25,542 nucleotides of DNA. It comes from RGIG8767 sp964386235 (lineage in GTDB: Bacteria; Bacillota; Clostridia; Lachnospirales; Lachnospiraceae). The stretch is from positions 1 to 25,542 of the forward strand of contig CAYLSH010000018.1 in NCBI GenBank assembly GCA_964386235.1, written 5' to 3'. The position numbers and the translations under genes are program-made. Shown here piece after piece: positions 1 through 8,444 of the stretch (position 1 is its first letter; each line of letters begins with the position of its first letter). The notes beneath the pieces were generated by a model. That model saw only the letters and a list, made by a program, of their open reading frames with translations. It had not been told where the DNA came from and did no database searches.

Positions 1-75
1 AGAATGTCGCTAAAAGCGACGCAAAAGCGGCGCTAGAGTTTCGCAAGCGAAACTCCTTTTCATATAATAGGAATA
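1..75. repeat. Hairpin-rich repeat end at the left window edge
   Basis: Two inverted repeats lie in tandem: GTCGCT/AGCGAC at 6-11 and 15-20, and a 9-bp perfect arm pair GAGTTTCGC/GCGAAACTC at 36-44 and 47-55, followed by CCTTTT. The sequence CATATAATAGGAAT at 61-74 recurs exactly at 8489-8502 at the end of a repeat found elsewhere in this window. I read this as the right end of a longer member of that repeat family whose left part lies outside the window. It could also act as a terminator for an unseen upstream gene, because the 36-55 stem is followed by four T. Confidence 0.45.
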
Positions 76-103
76 GATTATAAGCAAAATACCATAATAT
101 ACA

Positions 104-132
104 TTGAAATGATATGAAATTAATGATATAAT
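104..132 (+). promoter_or_regulatory. Sigma-A promoter of the AAA ATPase gene
   Basis: TTGAAA at 104-109 and TATAAT at 127-132 are separated by 17 bp. Transcription should begin near 139, giving a leader of about 40 nt before the ATG at 180. The gene therefore has its own promoter and does not depend on read-through from the left. Confidence 0.65.
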
Positions 133-179
133 GTGACTAAAACGGAATGGCAATACGGAATAGTCGCAAAGGAGAGCTA

Positions 180-1439
180 ATGGAGTACATAAAAAGAGCA
201 ATCGAAGATTTAGTAAAAGAATCAGCAAATAATTTTAAGGCAGTATTAGTGACAGGGGCAAGACAAACAGGAAAATCGACTTTACTAGAGTATTTATATC
301 CGGAAATTAAGGAAATATCATTTGATGATCCTTTTGCGGAGGAGCAGGCGAAAAACAATCCGGATATGTTTATGATGCTTAATGAACCACCGATATTTTT
401 AGATGAGATACAATATGTTCCGTCGTTGTTTCGATACATTAAAATGTCATGTGACAAGAGCAATGATAAAGGTTTGTTCTTTCTATCGGGCTCACAGCCG
501 TTTAAACTAATGGATATGGTATCGGATTCGCTTGCCGGACGAATTGCTATTATTGAAATGACTCCGTTGTCGCTCAGAGAAATTATGAATGATGAGTGTA
601 AAACTCCATTTTTGCCAACACTTGAATATATACAAAAAAGAAATAATAATGTAAAAAAACCGGACAATATTTGGAAAATTATTCATAGGGGAGGATATCC
701 TGAGCTTCAAGACACGAACATGGATTGGAACATGTATTTTTCGAGTTATATTAAAACTTATTTGGAAAGAGACGTGCGTGAATTGGCAGCAGTGCAGGAT
801 TTAGAAGCATTTAGAAGGTTTATGGTTGCATGTGCTGCAAGAACAGGTCAGATGCTTAATTATGCTAACATTGCAAAGGAAGTCGGGAAAGATGCCAATA
901 CAATTAAGAATTGGGTATCTATTCTTGAAGCGTCAGGAATTATTTATATATTGGAACCTTTTTCAAATAGTGCGCTAAATAGAATTGTTAAGACACCCAA
1001 AATGTATTTCAGGGATACGGGGTTAGTGGCTTACCTGACAAGATGGCTCACACCGGAGACACTTGCAAATGGAGCAATGAGTGGAGAAATATTTGAAACT
1101 TTTGTAATATCTGAAATCTTAAAAAGTTATTCCAATAGAGGACTGGACTATAGGTATTTTGTTTCGTATTATAGAGGTAAAGATAAAATTAGAAAAAAGA
1201 AGAATGGCGACATAGTTCGGGAAGAAGCGGAAATAGACTTTATTATTGAAGAAAATGGTGTATTGTATCCGATTGAAATTAAATTAAATGCTACTGTTAC
1301 TGCAGATATGACCGCTGCATTTAGAGTTTTGGATGATTTGCCGGAAAAGAAACGCGGAATGGGAGCGGTTGTATGTATGTGCCCTATGCCGGGAATGTTA
1401 AGGGAAAATGTATTGCAGATACCATGCTGGTATGTATAA
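180..1439 (+). CDS. AAA family ATPase with C-terminal DUF4143 domain
   Basis: This 419-residue protein belongs to the AAA-ATPase/DUF4143 family, whose cellular role is poorly defined. It has a Walker A motif GARQTGKS (26-33), a Walker B motif IFLDEIQ (72-78), a winged-helix-like stretch (about 225-260) and a C-terminal domain with EIDF (351-354) and EIK (366-368), the pattern of a PD-(D/E)XK nuclease-like fold. I place the start at 180 because AAAGGAG at 168-174 is 5 nt upstream; the ATG at 147 in the same frame has no such site. The gene is visibly more A/T-rich than the metabolic genes to its right and is flanked by a repeat and a gene relic, which suggests lateral acquisition. No toxin or partner gene is adjacent. 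Family assignment is confident, function is not. Confidence 0.9.
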   Translation: MEYIKRAIEDLVKESANNFKAVLVTGARQTGKSTLLEYLYPEIKEISFDDPFAEEQAKNNPDMFMMLNEPPIFLDEIQYVPSLFRYIKMSCDKSNDKGLFFLSGSQPFKLMDMVSDSLAGRIAIIEMTPLSLREIMNDECKTPFLPTLEYIQKRNNNVKKPDNIWKIIHRGGYPELQDTNMDWNMYFSSYIKTYLERDVRELAAVQDLEAFRRFMVACAARTGQMLNYANIAKEVGKDANTIKNWVSILEASGIIYILEPFSNSALNRIVKTPKMYFRDTGLVAYLTRWLTPETLANGAMSGEIFETFVISEILKSYSNRGLDYRYFVSYYRGKDKIRKKKNGDIVREEAEIDFIIEENGVLYPIEIKLNATVTADMTAAFRVLDDLPEKKRGMGAVVCMCPMPGMLRENVLQIPCWYV

Positions 1440-1607
1440 ACATTTCGGCTTGTGAAAATGTTAAAGGAGACGCAGGTTCAGATTGAGGAAGCATCGGGCG
1501 GTATGGAGTGTTTGGAAGGATTCTGGATGCAGATCCGGGATGATAAGGAAGATGAGAAACGAAAAGAAGCGTTAGCACAATACAGGATTAAGGTGCATGC
1601 AATGAAA
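1440..1607 (+). pseudogene. Relic of a receiver/HPt signalling protein
   Basis: Directly after the ATPase stop, and in the same frame, is an open stretch with no start of its own and no stop before the terminator. Its translation resembles two pieces of a hybrid signalling protein. One is MLKETQVQIEEASGGMECLE (about 1458-1517), like strand 2 and helix 2 of a receiver domain. The other ends in YRIKVHAMKS (1581-1610), like the phosphorylatable-histidine helix of an HPt domain, with the His codon at 1596-1598. The middle of the receiver, the Asp phosphorylation site and the rest of the HPt are absent, so I call it an internally deleted, truncated relic. Assignment rests on remembered motif resemblance only. 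The frame runs on through the terminator to 1709, which is probably meaningless. Confidence 0.45.
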
Positions 1608-1635
1608 AGCCCCGCGGCAATGCCGCGGGGCTTTT
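1605..1635. terminator. Strong bidirectional terminator between the relic and pfp
   Basis: AAAAGCCCCGCGGCA (1605-1619) and its exact complement (1621-1635) form a very GC-rich stem with A/T runs on both outer sides. It can stop transcription from the left (+) and from the phosphofructokinase gene (-), whose stop codon is at 1646. Confidence 0.9.
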
Positions 1636-1645
1636 ATAGATCTAT

Positions 1646-3307
1646 TTATTTTGCCTGCTCAAGAGCAAGTGTTACGGTTGTGATGTCACATACTTCTGTC
1701 GGTCCGTAGTACTGGATAGCACCCGGGAACTTGTAGCATGTTTCTACAGCCCACTGATCACGATGGGATTCGAAGAATTTGAATGGTGCGCCATCAAGTT
1801 CTACAAGAGCTTTCTTGATAACCGGCTTATCTTCACCATGTCTTCTTTCGATGTTCATCATCTTGGTGATTGGCATACCGCCTGCAACCCATTCATTTGC
1901 CGGAGCAGAAAGGTTGGAAACTTTGGATAAGTATCCTGTGTAACCATACTGGATCAGCATGAATGCATTGTAACCCAATGAGTAGCAGTAGTCTGAATCG
2001 AAGTTAGAAGGGAAAGCACATCTTCCTTCATATCCTAAGAAATGATGAAGAGGACTGAATTTACCCTTGTAAGATCCGGCTGCTTTTCTTGCTGCCAATT
2101 TGTCCGCTACCAGTGCAGAGAATAATTTCTCGGATTCGATCAGGGAAACCTGTACGTTTCCGTGAGGATCTCTTTCTAAGAATAACTGCTGCTGGATGGT
2201 CTGAGGAAGAATAGCAAATACTTCCATGGATTCTTTTGTTAAACCTTTTTCGATAAATGCATATTTCTCAGCCCATGTAGGAAGAGCGTTGAATGCATCT
2301 GCTTTGCTTCCTGCAAGGAGTTCGTTGATCTCGCTGATCAGTACGGAGAATTCAGGAACGAATTCTACAACACCTTCCGGAATGATGGCAACACCGAAGT
2401 TCATGCCGTTAGCGGCTCTCTTTTCAACGGAATCAGCGATGTAATCAGCGATTGCGGAAAGAGACATCTTCTTAGCAGCAACTTCTTCAGAGATCAGACA
2501 GATGTTTGGCTGTGTTTCAAGAGCACATTCCAAAGCAACGTGTGAAGCACTACGTCCCATTACTTTTACAAAATGCCAATATTTCTTAGCAGAGTTTGCA
2601 TCTCTTTCGATGTTACCGATGATCTCGCTGTATGTCTTGGTAGCGGTATCAAAACCGAAGGAACATTCGATATCTTCATTCTTTAAGTCACCGTCGATTG
2701 TCTTAGGACATCCGATTACCTGAACGCCTGTATTGTTTGCTGCAAAGTATTCAGCAAGTACGGCTGCGTTTGTGTTGGAATCGTCACCACCGATGATTAC
2801 GATAGCGGTGATGCCGTGTTTTTTACAAACTTCAGCAGCAACAGCAAACTGTTCATTGGTTTCTAATTTGGTTCTTCCGGAACCGATGATATCAAAACCG
2901 CCTGTGTTTCTGAACTGGTTGATGTATTCGTCCGTCATAACGATGTAATCATCTTCGATCAGTCCGCTTGGGCCACCCTTGAAACCGAAAAGTTCGTTGT
3001 CTTTGTTGGTTGCTTTTAAAGCATCGTATAAACCGCATACAACGTTATGGCCGCCGGGAGCCTGTCCGCCGGAAAGGATCACACCTACGATCTGCTTTTT
3101 GCTTGCAGAGGTGTTAGCACCTTTTTCAAAAGTGATTTCTTTTTTGCCGTAAGTATTTGGGAAAAGGGCTTTGATCTTATCCTGGTCAGCTACGCTTGCT
3201 GTTTCAGCTCCTTCTTTTACGCAAATATCGGCAATACCGTTTCTGAGCATTCCGGGAAGTTTTGGAGAATACTCATATCTGGCTTTTTGTAATGGTGAAA
3301 TAGTCAT
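1646..3307 (-). CDS. pfp: Pyrophosphate-dependent 6-phosphofructokinase, long type
   Basis: This 553-residue protein phosphorylates fructose 6-phosphate with pyrophosphate in glycolysis; the reaction is reversible (EC 2.7.1.90). Visible motifs are GGQAPGGHN (80-88), GGDDSNTN (173-180), PKTIDGD (201-207), MGRSASH (250-256) and IPEG (309-312). The second Asp of GGDD replaces the Gly of ATP-dependent enzymes and, together with the Lys of PKTIDGD, is the accepted mark of PPi use. The length fits the long, plant-beta-like class, about 550 residues. The start is supported by AAGGAGA about 9 nt upstream. The gene is monocistronic and ends at the bidirectional terminator at 1605-1635. Its promoter is not clear: a TATACT -10 on this strand (3349-3354) has no good -35 partner. 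Confidence 0.95.
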   Translation of the reverse strand: MTISPLQKARYEYSPKLPGMLRNGIADICVKEGAETASVADQDKIKALFPNTYGKKEITFEKGANTSASKKQIVGVILSGGQAPGGHNVVCGLYDALKATNKDNELFGFKGGPSGLIEDDYIVMTDEYINQFRNTGGFDIIGSGRTKLETNEQFAVAAEVCKKHGITAIVIIGGDDSNTNAAVLAEYFAANNTGVQVIGCPKTIDGDLKNEDIECSFGFDTATKTYSEIIGNIERDANSAKKYWHFVKVMGRSASHVALECALETQPNICLISEEVAAKKMSLSAIADYIADSVEKRAANGMNFGVAIIPEGVVEFVPEFSVLISEINELLAGSKADAFNALPTWAEKYAFIEKGLTKESMEVFAILPQTIQQQLFLERDPHGNVQVSLIESEKLFSALVADKLAARKAAGSYKGKFSPLHHFLGYEGRCAFPSNFDSDYCYSLGYNAFMLIQYGYTGYLSKVSNLSAPANEWVAGGMPITKMMNIERRHGEDKPVIKKALVELDGAPFKFFESHRDQWAVETCYKFPGAIQYYGPTEVCDITTVTLALEQAK

Positions 3308-3501
3308 GTCTATGTCTCCTTTTTATTTTTTTTCTCAAAGTCCATTCTAGTATATTTTTTCAATAAAGTAAACTGCTTAAGATGCGAAAAATAATACTTT
3401 GTGAAATAATTTTCCGAAAAGGAATTTTCCCGGATTTGCGTTTGCTTTGCAAAAAAACGATAAAAATTTGCATAAAAATAGTATTCCGGTTCTAAAAAAA
3501 G

Positions 3502-3510
3502 TGTTATAAT
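3502..3510 (+). promoter_or_regulatory. Extended -10 promoter of the GGDEF-EAL gene
   Basis: TGT-TATAAT (TG at 3502-3503, hexamer at 3505-3510) is a textbook extended -10 element. The -35 region is poor (TATTCC at 3482-3487 at 17-bp spacing), which extended -10 promoters tolerate. The implied leader is about 75 nt. Confidence 0.45.
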
Positions 3511-3593
3511 AAATTCATAGTGGGAAAATGACAGACAATTTATGTATCAGGGGAATCGATATGATATTGGGCTACAGATTTACGAGGTGACCT

Positions 3594-5810
3594 ATGCAGA
3601 AGAAAAGAACAAATATTATTTCGATTGTTGTTGCCATATTGGTAATATGCGGGATCTTAGCATCCGTTATCCGCTGTATTTATAATGTAAGAAATCGTAT
3701 GGATGTCCAGATGCAGGAGCAGCTGGTCAGTATGGCAAACCAGAATGCAGCCGCAATGGAAAAACAGGTGGAATCCATTCACATTCTCCTAAACGGAGTT
3801 GCGGGAGAATTTCAAAAAGATGAGAGTATGAGTATCAAGGCAAAACTGGACCTTATGAAACCTTACATAGACACGTATCATTTTAAAAGAATGGGTTTCA
3901 TAGACAAGGAAGGCTTAGCATATACAACGGATGGTTTTCAGCGCAAACTAAAAGATACGACATGCTTTGACAAGGGCATGAGGGGGGAGTCCTATGCCTC
4001 CGACCGTGTCATGGATTCTCTCGGAATTATGGAACCGATCAATATTTTCAGCGTACCGGTGTATGAGAAGGATCAGACAACGATTGCGGGTGTATTATTT
4101 GCAACTTACAGCACAGCCGAGTTTAACGAGATGTTGATTCATGATATTTTTAACAGTGAAGGCATGACCTTTATTATGAAACCGGACGGTACTGTGGTAG
4201 CAGGGTATGACATCACGAAGGAGATGGGCGGCCAAAGTGTTGTTCAGGCGATGATTGAAGCGGCTCCGGGCAATCGTGAGATTGTCTACGAGATCTTAAA
4301 TGATATGCAGGCGGGCAAGACCAATGCGCAGAAATTGCAGTATGGTGAATCTTATTATGCATATTATATGCCGGTAACGACTTACAGCGAATACAACGAC
4401 TGGTATCTGTTCACACTGATTCCGGAGAGTTTGTTTGCGGCACAGTTTAATGTGGTGTGGTATGACGTGCAGCGTATGATTAACCTGATGCTTGCCGGTG
4501 TGACGCTTGTGTTTGTGGTATATTTTCTGGGCATGCACAGACAGAATGTTGCGTTGGAGCGCCTGGCATATCGGGATGAACTGACGGGCGGGGACAATTA
4601 TGCCTGTTTCAAGGAAAAACTGGAAAAGATAAAACCAAACGGTGGCTACATTGTATCAGTGGATATCGGAGATTTCCGTATCGTCAACAATATCTGCGGT
4701 GAAAAAGCAGGGGATCAGTTACTGCTCAATATCTGGGATGTTATCAGAGAAATGGTAGCAGAAGGAGAACTGGCGGCACATATCAATGCGGATCAGTTCG
4801 TAATGTATCTGAATACGGATGATGAAAATTCGATTATTGACAGAGTGAAGAATCTGACAATGGAGATTCATTTACTTGTGGAAGTGCTCAACGTACCGCA
4901 TGTAATGCCGTATTTTGGAATCTGCGCACTGGACGGATTTGATAGTCTGGAAAAAGTTTACAGCCGTGCCAGCCAGGCAAAGAACCGGATTAAGTCAAGA
5001 AGGGATACCAACTATGCTTTTTATGATGATAAGGTATTCCAGCAGGCGATTGATAATAAGCACTTAGAAGACAGTTTTGAAGAAGCCATTGCCAAGGAAC
5101 AGTTTGAAGTATGGTATCAGCCTAAGTACGATACCATGGACGGCAGAATAGTGGGAGCGGAAGCACTTGTGCGCTGGCGTAAGGATGGAGAATTGATTCC
5201 GCCGTTTAGATTTATACCCCTGTTTGAACGAAACGGTATGATCGCCACTTTGGATGAATATGTTTTTAAAAGTGTATGCAGACAACAGAAAACATGGATG
5301 GTAGAAGGAAAGGAACTGATTCCGATCTCCATCAATATCTCAAGAGCAAGTTTATTCTTCAGCGGTATTGCGAGCCGGTATGAGGAGATTTTAAAATCCT
5401 TCCATTTATCGCCCCAGTATGTGCAATTGGAGATTACGGAAAGTGCGACTCTGGAAAATGATGATATTACGAGTCTGATGGACAAGTTCCATGATACCGG
5501 ATTCCGTCTGCTTTTGGATGATTTTGGAAGCGGATATTCCTCCCTTGCCACACTTAACACCATGAATTTTGATATTTTGAAACTGGATAAGAGTCTGATC
5601 GATTATATCGGCAGCAGCAACGGAGAAGAACTGCTTCGTCATACGGTGGAACTTGCCAAACATTTTGGTCTCAATATTACGGCAGAAGGTGTGGAAACAC
5701 AGGAACAGGTGCATTTCCTGCAGGAAGTAAGATGCGATGACATTCAGGGATACTATTTCTCCAAGCCGTTACCGAAAGCAGAATTTGAACGATTATTAAA
5801 GATTGCATAA
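3594..5810 (+). CDS. Membrane Cache-GGDEF-EAL cyclic-di-GMP phosphodiesterase
   Basis: This 738-residue protein has an N-terminal membrane helix (about 8-28), an extracytoplasmic Cache-like sensor region (about 35-290), a second helix (about 296-314), a GGDEF domain (about 322-475) and an EAL domain (about 490-735). The GGDEF signature is degenerate, NADQF at 398-402, so cyclase activity is unlikely. The EAL side looks complete: EAL (523-525), EITES (613-617), DDFGSGYSS (642-650), Lys663, AEGVET (697-702) and QGYYFSKPLP (718-727). I infer a ligand-sensing phosphodiesterase that lowers cyclic di-GMP, with the GGDEF domain perhaps binding GTP as a regulator. The RBS GAGGTG lies shortly upstream of the ATG. 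It has no operon partner: convincing promoters exist on both sides. Confidence 0.93.
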   Translation: MQKKRTNIISIVVAILVICGILASVIRCIYNVRNRMDVQMQEQLVSMANQNAAAMEKQVESIHILLNGVAGEFQKDESMSIKAKLDLMKPYIDTYHFKRMGFIDKEGLAYTTDGFQRKLKDTTCFDKGMRGESYASDRVMDSLGIMEPINIFSVPVYEKDQTTIAGVLFATYSTAEFNEMLIHDIFNSEGMTFIMKPDGTVVAGYDITKEMGGQSVVQAMIEAAPGNREIVYEILNDMQAGKTNAQKLQYGESYYAYYMPVTTYSEYNDWYLFTLIPESLFAAQFNVVWYDVQRMINLMLAGVTLVFVVYFLGMHRQNVALERLAYRDELTGGDNYACFKEKLEKIKPNGGYIVSVDIGDFRIVNNICGEKAGDQLLLNIWDVIREMVAEGELAAHINADQFVMYLNTDDENSIIDRVKNLTMEIHLLVEVLNVPHVMPYFGICALDGFDSLEKVYSRASQAKNRIKSRRDTNYAFYDDKVFQQAIDNKHLEDSFEEAIAKEQFEVWYQPKYDTMDGRIVGAEALVRWRKDGELIPPFRFIPLFERNGMIATLDEYVFKSVCRQQKTWMVEGKELIPISINISRASLFFSGIASRYEEILKSFHLSPQYVQLEITESATLENDDITSLMDKFHDTGFRLLLDDFGSGYSSLATLNTMNFDILKLDKSLIDYIGSSNGEELLRHTVELAKHFGLNITAEGVETQEQVHFLQEVRCDDIQGYYFSKPLPKAEFERLLKIA

Positions 5811-5832
5811 ATGACGTCTTATATTGTATACT
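5803..5832 (+). promoter_or_regulatory. Candidate promoter of proA
   Basis: TTGCAT (5803-5808), overlapping the end of the preceding gene, and TATACT (5827-5832) are 18 bp apart. Transcription would start near 5839. This leaves room for the GGGGAAAGGA ribosome site at 5851-5860 only if translation starts downstream of it, which supports the 5873 start of proA. Confidence 0.45.
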
Positions 5833-5872
5833 TTATCCAATATGCGAAATGGGGAAAGGAATTTACAGTCTG

Positions 5873-7186
5873 ATGCAGATGAGTATGAAAGATGTGGCAG
5901 CCAAAATGAAAATGGCGTCACCGAAACTTGCCGTGAGTTCATGTGAGCAGCGAAACAAAGCATTGTTAAAAGTAAAAGAAGAACTGCTTGCGGCAAAAGA
6001 TAGTATTTTTGAAGCTAATCATAAGGATATGGAAGCAGCCGGTGCATGTCATACAGCACCGGCTGTAATGAAGCGGTTAAAATTTGATGAAGGAAAACTT
6101 GCAGATGTCTGCAAGGGAATCGATCAGCTGGTAAGTCTTGCGGATCCGCTGGGTAAACAGAGCCTTGCAAGAACGTTAGATGACGGACTCACTCTTTACA
6201 GAGTCAGCTGCCCGATCGGGGTGGTTGGCATTATTTTTGAAGCCAGACCGGATGCTTTGGTGCAGATTTCCGGCCTTTGTATCAAGAGCGGAAACTGCGC
6301 GATCTTAAAAGGCGGTAAGGAAACGGTTCATACCAATAAGGTGCTCTTTGACTGCATTCATAAGGCAGTTATGGCAGCAGGACTGCCGGAGTATTCCCTT
6401 TATCAGGCAACCCTGCACAATGAGATTGACGAACTGCTTGCCTGTGACCGCTATGTGGATCTTCTGATTCCTCGCGGTTCCAATCAGTTTGTGCAATATA
6501 TTATGAACAATACCAGGATACCGGTTATGGGACATGCGGATGGTGTGTGTCATATTTATGTGGATAAGGATGCGGATGTCAATAAGGCACTTCCGATCAT
6601 TATAGATGCCAAAACACAGTACACGGCAGCATGTAATGCCGTGGAAACGCTTCTGATCCACAGAGATATCGCGGACAGTTTTTTACCCAAACTGGCAAAA
6701 ACCTTACAGGATCATGGAATCACATGCAGAGGCTCTGAGGAAGTGGCAGAGATTTTAGCATCCCGGAATTGTGAAAACGTCTCCTTTGCCTGCGAGGTGA
6801 TGGGGGAAGAGGATTTCCATACGGAGTATCTGGATCTTGTGGTATCCCTGAAACTGGTATCCGGTGTGGAGGAAGCCATTGATCATATCAATTATTTTGG
6901 TTCCCATCATACGGACTGTATTATAACGGAGAATGCCGATACCGCTGATGTCTTTATGCAGATGGTGGATTCGGCTGGTGTTTATCAGAATTGCTCCACT
7001 CGTTTTGCGGATGGATTCCGCTATGGTTTCGGCGCGGAAGTGGGCATCAGTACAAGCAAACTTCATGCAAGAGGACCGGTGGGACTTGAGGGCATGGTAA
7101 CCTACAAGTACAAACTCTATGGAGATGGTCAGATCGTGGGAGACTACGCATCCGGGAAAAAGAATTTTCACTTTCAGGATATCTGA
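5873..7186 (+). CDS. proA: Gamma-glutamyl phosphate reductase
   Basis: This enzyme reduces gamma-glutamyl phosphate to glutamate semialdehyde with NADPH in proline synthesis. Counting from the ATG at 5873, family motifs include GIIFEARPDA (about 119-128), IPRGSN (about 200-205), GHADGVCH (about 220-227) and CNAVETLLI around the catalytic Cys (about 254). The length of 437 residues is somewhat above the usual 415-420. An ATG at 5849 is in frame, but it lies over the only ribosome site (GGGGAAAGGA, 5851-5860); starts at 5873 or 5879 are better placed. The usual partner proB (glutamate 5-kinase) is not adjacent, so it must lie elsewhere if the pathway is complete. The product call is firm and the exact start is uncertain. 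Confidence 0.93.
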   Translation: MQMSMKDVAAKMKMASPKLAVSSCEQRNKALLKVKEELLAAKDSIFEANHKDMEAAGACHTAPAVMKRLKFDEGKLADVCKGIDQLVSLADPLGKQSLARTLDDGLTLYRVSCPIGVVGIIFEARPDALVQISGLCIKSGNCAILKGGKETVHTNKVLFDCIHKAVMAAGLPEYSLYQATLHNEIDELLACDRYVDLLIPRGSNQFVQYIMNNTRIPVMGHADGVCHIYVDKDADVNKALPIIIDAKTQYTAACNAVETLLIHRDIADSFLPKLAKTLQDHGITCRGSEEVAEILASRNCENVSFACEVMGEEDFHTEYLDLVVSLKLVSGVEEAIDHINYFGSHHTDCIITENADTADVFMQMVDSAGVYQNCSTRFADGFRYGFGAEVGISTSKLHARGPVGLEGMVTYKYKLYGDGQIVGDYASGKKNFHFQDI

Positions 7187-7249
7187 TCTTTAGAGAGGAT
7201 GGTAACCTGCAGGAATTTGCTTAATTTGTGATAAATGCAGGATAAAGAA

Positions 7250-7278
7250 TTGAAATCTCAAAAAAATGGTATTATAAT
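7250..7278 (+). promoter_or_regulatory. Sigma-A promoter of ilvE
   Basis: TTGAAA (7250-7255) and TATAAT (7273-7278) are 17 bp apart. The leader of about 70 nt before the ATG at 7354 holds no terminator-like hairpin and no T-box sequence, so no attenuation is visible. Confidence 0.75.
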
Positions 7279-7353
7279 GAGAACAATTATTGCGGTAACG
7301 TGTTAAATTATAGATGCCGTACAAGTAAAGATGCAGAAAGAGGGGCAGATATT

Positions 7354-8379
7354 ATGGAAAAGAAAAATATCGACTGGTCAAATATTGGTTTTGGCTATAT
7401 CAAAACGGACAAGCGCTACGTTTCTAATTTTAAGGACGGAAAATGGGATGATGGCGTACTGACAGAAGATGATATGATCAGCATGAGCGAATGTGCCGGT
7501 GTATTACAGTATGCGCAGACGGTTTTTGAAGGTCTCAAGGCATATACGACGGAGGACGGACATATCGTAACCTTCCGCCCGGATCTCAATGCAGAGCGTA
7601 TGATAGAATCTGCAAAGCGTCTGGAGATGCCGGCTTTCCCAAAGGAAAGATTCTTAGAGGCGATCGATCAGGTAGTTGCAGCCAATGAAAACAGTGTTCC
7701 GCCATATGGTTCCGGAGCAAGTTTATATCTTCGCCCTTATATGTTTGGTATCAATCCGGTTATCGGTGTAAAACCGGCGGATGAGTACCAGTTCAGAGTA
7801 TTTGCAACACCGGTTGGCCCTTATTTCAAAGGAGGTGTAAAACCTCTTACCATCAAAGTAAGTGATTTTGACCGTGCAGCACCATGCGGAACCGGTAACA
7901 TCAAAGCAGGACTTAACTATGCGATGAGTTTACATGCGATCGTGACCGCACATAAGGAAGGCTACGATGAGAATATGTATCTGGATCCCAAGACAAGAAC
8001 CAAAGTTGAGGAGACAGGCGGAGCCAATTTCTTATTTGTAACAAAGGACAATAAGGTTGTAACTCCGAAGTCAGACAGTATCTTACCTTCCATTACCAGA
8101 AGATCCCTGATTCAGGTAGCACAGGAATATCTCGGACTGGAAGCAGAAGAAAGAGAGATCACCTTAGAAGAAGTTAAGGATATGGCAGAATGCGGTCTTT
8201 GCGGTACTGCAGCTGTTATTTCACCGGTTGGTAAGATCGTGGATCACGGCAAAGAGATCTGCCTGCCAAGCGGTATGACACAGATGGGACCTGTTACACA
8301 GAAATTATACGATACGTTAACCGGCATCCAGATGGGACGCATCAAAGCACCGGAAGGATGGATCCGTGTGATCAAATAA
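7354..8379 (+). CDS. ilvE: Branched-chain amino acid aminotransferase
   Basis: This 341-residue PLP enzyme of fold type IV performs the last step of leucine, isoleucine and valine synthesis (transamination with glutamate) or the first step of their breakdown. The N-terminal block with GYIKTDKRY and FEGLKAY, the GTGNIKAGLNYA segment with the predicted Schiff-base Lys184, and EETGGANFLFV (219-229) match the longer BCAT class of about 340 residues. The start at 7354 has AAGAGGGG 8 nt upstream; the in-frame ATG at 7300 lies between the promoter and that site and is disfavoured. It is a single gene with its own promoter and terminator, facing the azlCD genes that export the same amino acids. Confidence 0.95.
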   Translation: MEKKNIDWSNIGFGYIKTDKRYVSNFKDGKWDDGVLTEDDMISMSECAGVLQYAQTVFEGLKAYTTEDGHIVTFRPDLNAERMIESAKRLEMPAFPKERFLEAIDQVVAANENSVPPYGSGASLYLRPYMFGINPVIGVKPADEYQFRVFATPVGPYFKGGVKPLTIKVSDFDRAAPCGTGNIKAGLNYAMSLHAIVTAHKEGYDENMYLDPKTRTKVEETGGANFLFVTKDNKVVTPKSDSILPSITRRSLIQVAQEYLGLEAEEREITLEEVKDMAECGLCGTAAVISPVGKIVDHGKEICLPSGMTQMGPVTQKLYDTLTGIQMGRIKAPEGWIRVIK

Positions 8380-8394
8380 GACAATTGATATTGC

Positions 8395-8427
8395 AAAAAA
8401 GACCTCGCATTCTTGCGGGGTCTTTTT
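8395..8427 (+). terminator. Rho-independent terminator of ilvE
   Basis: AAAAAGACCTCGCA (8396-8409) pairs with TGCGGGGTCTTTTT (8414-8427) around a TTCT loop, with one T-G pair and a T run. The A run on the left side would let it act on the minus strand too, although the azlD stop is about 80 bp away with a repeat in between. Confidence 0.85.
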
Positions 8428-8444
8428 ATGCAATAAGATATTTT

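Noticed and set aside
1452..1709. 85-residue open frame after the ATPase as an intact gene
   Set aside because: It has no suitable ribosome site, starts with GTG, and runs through a strong terminator into the antisense of pfp. I keep only the part before the terminator, as a relic.
5117..5563. 148-residue minus-strand frame
   Set aside because: It is antisense to the EAL-coding part of a clearly real gene and has no ribosome site or recognisable protein features.
7279..7353. T-box or attenuator in the ilvE leader
   Set aside because: No T-box consensus and no terminator-type hairpin are present in this short leader.
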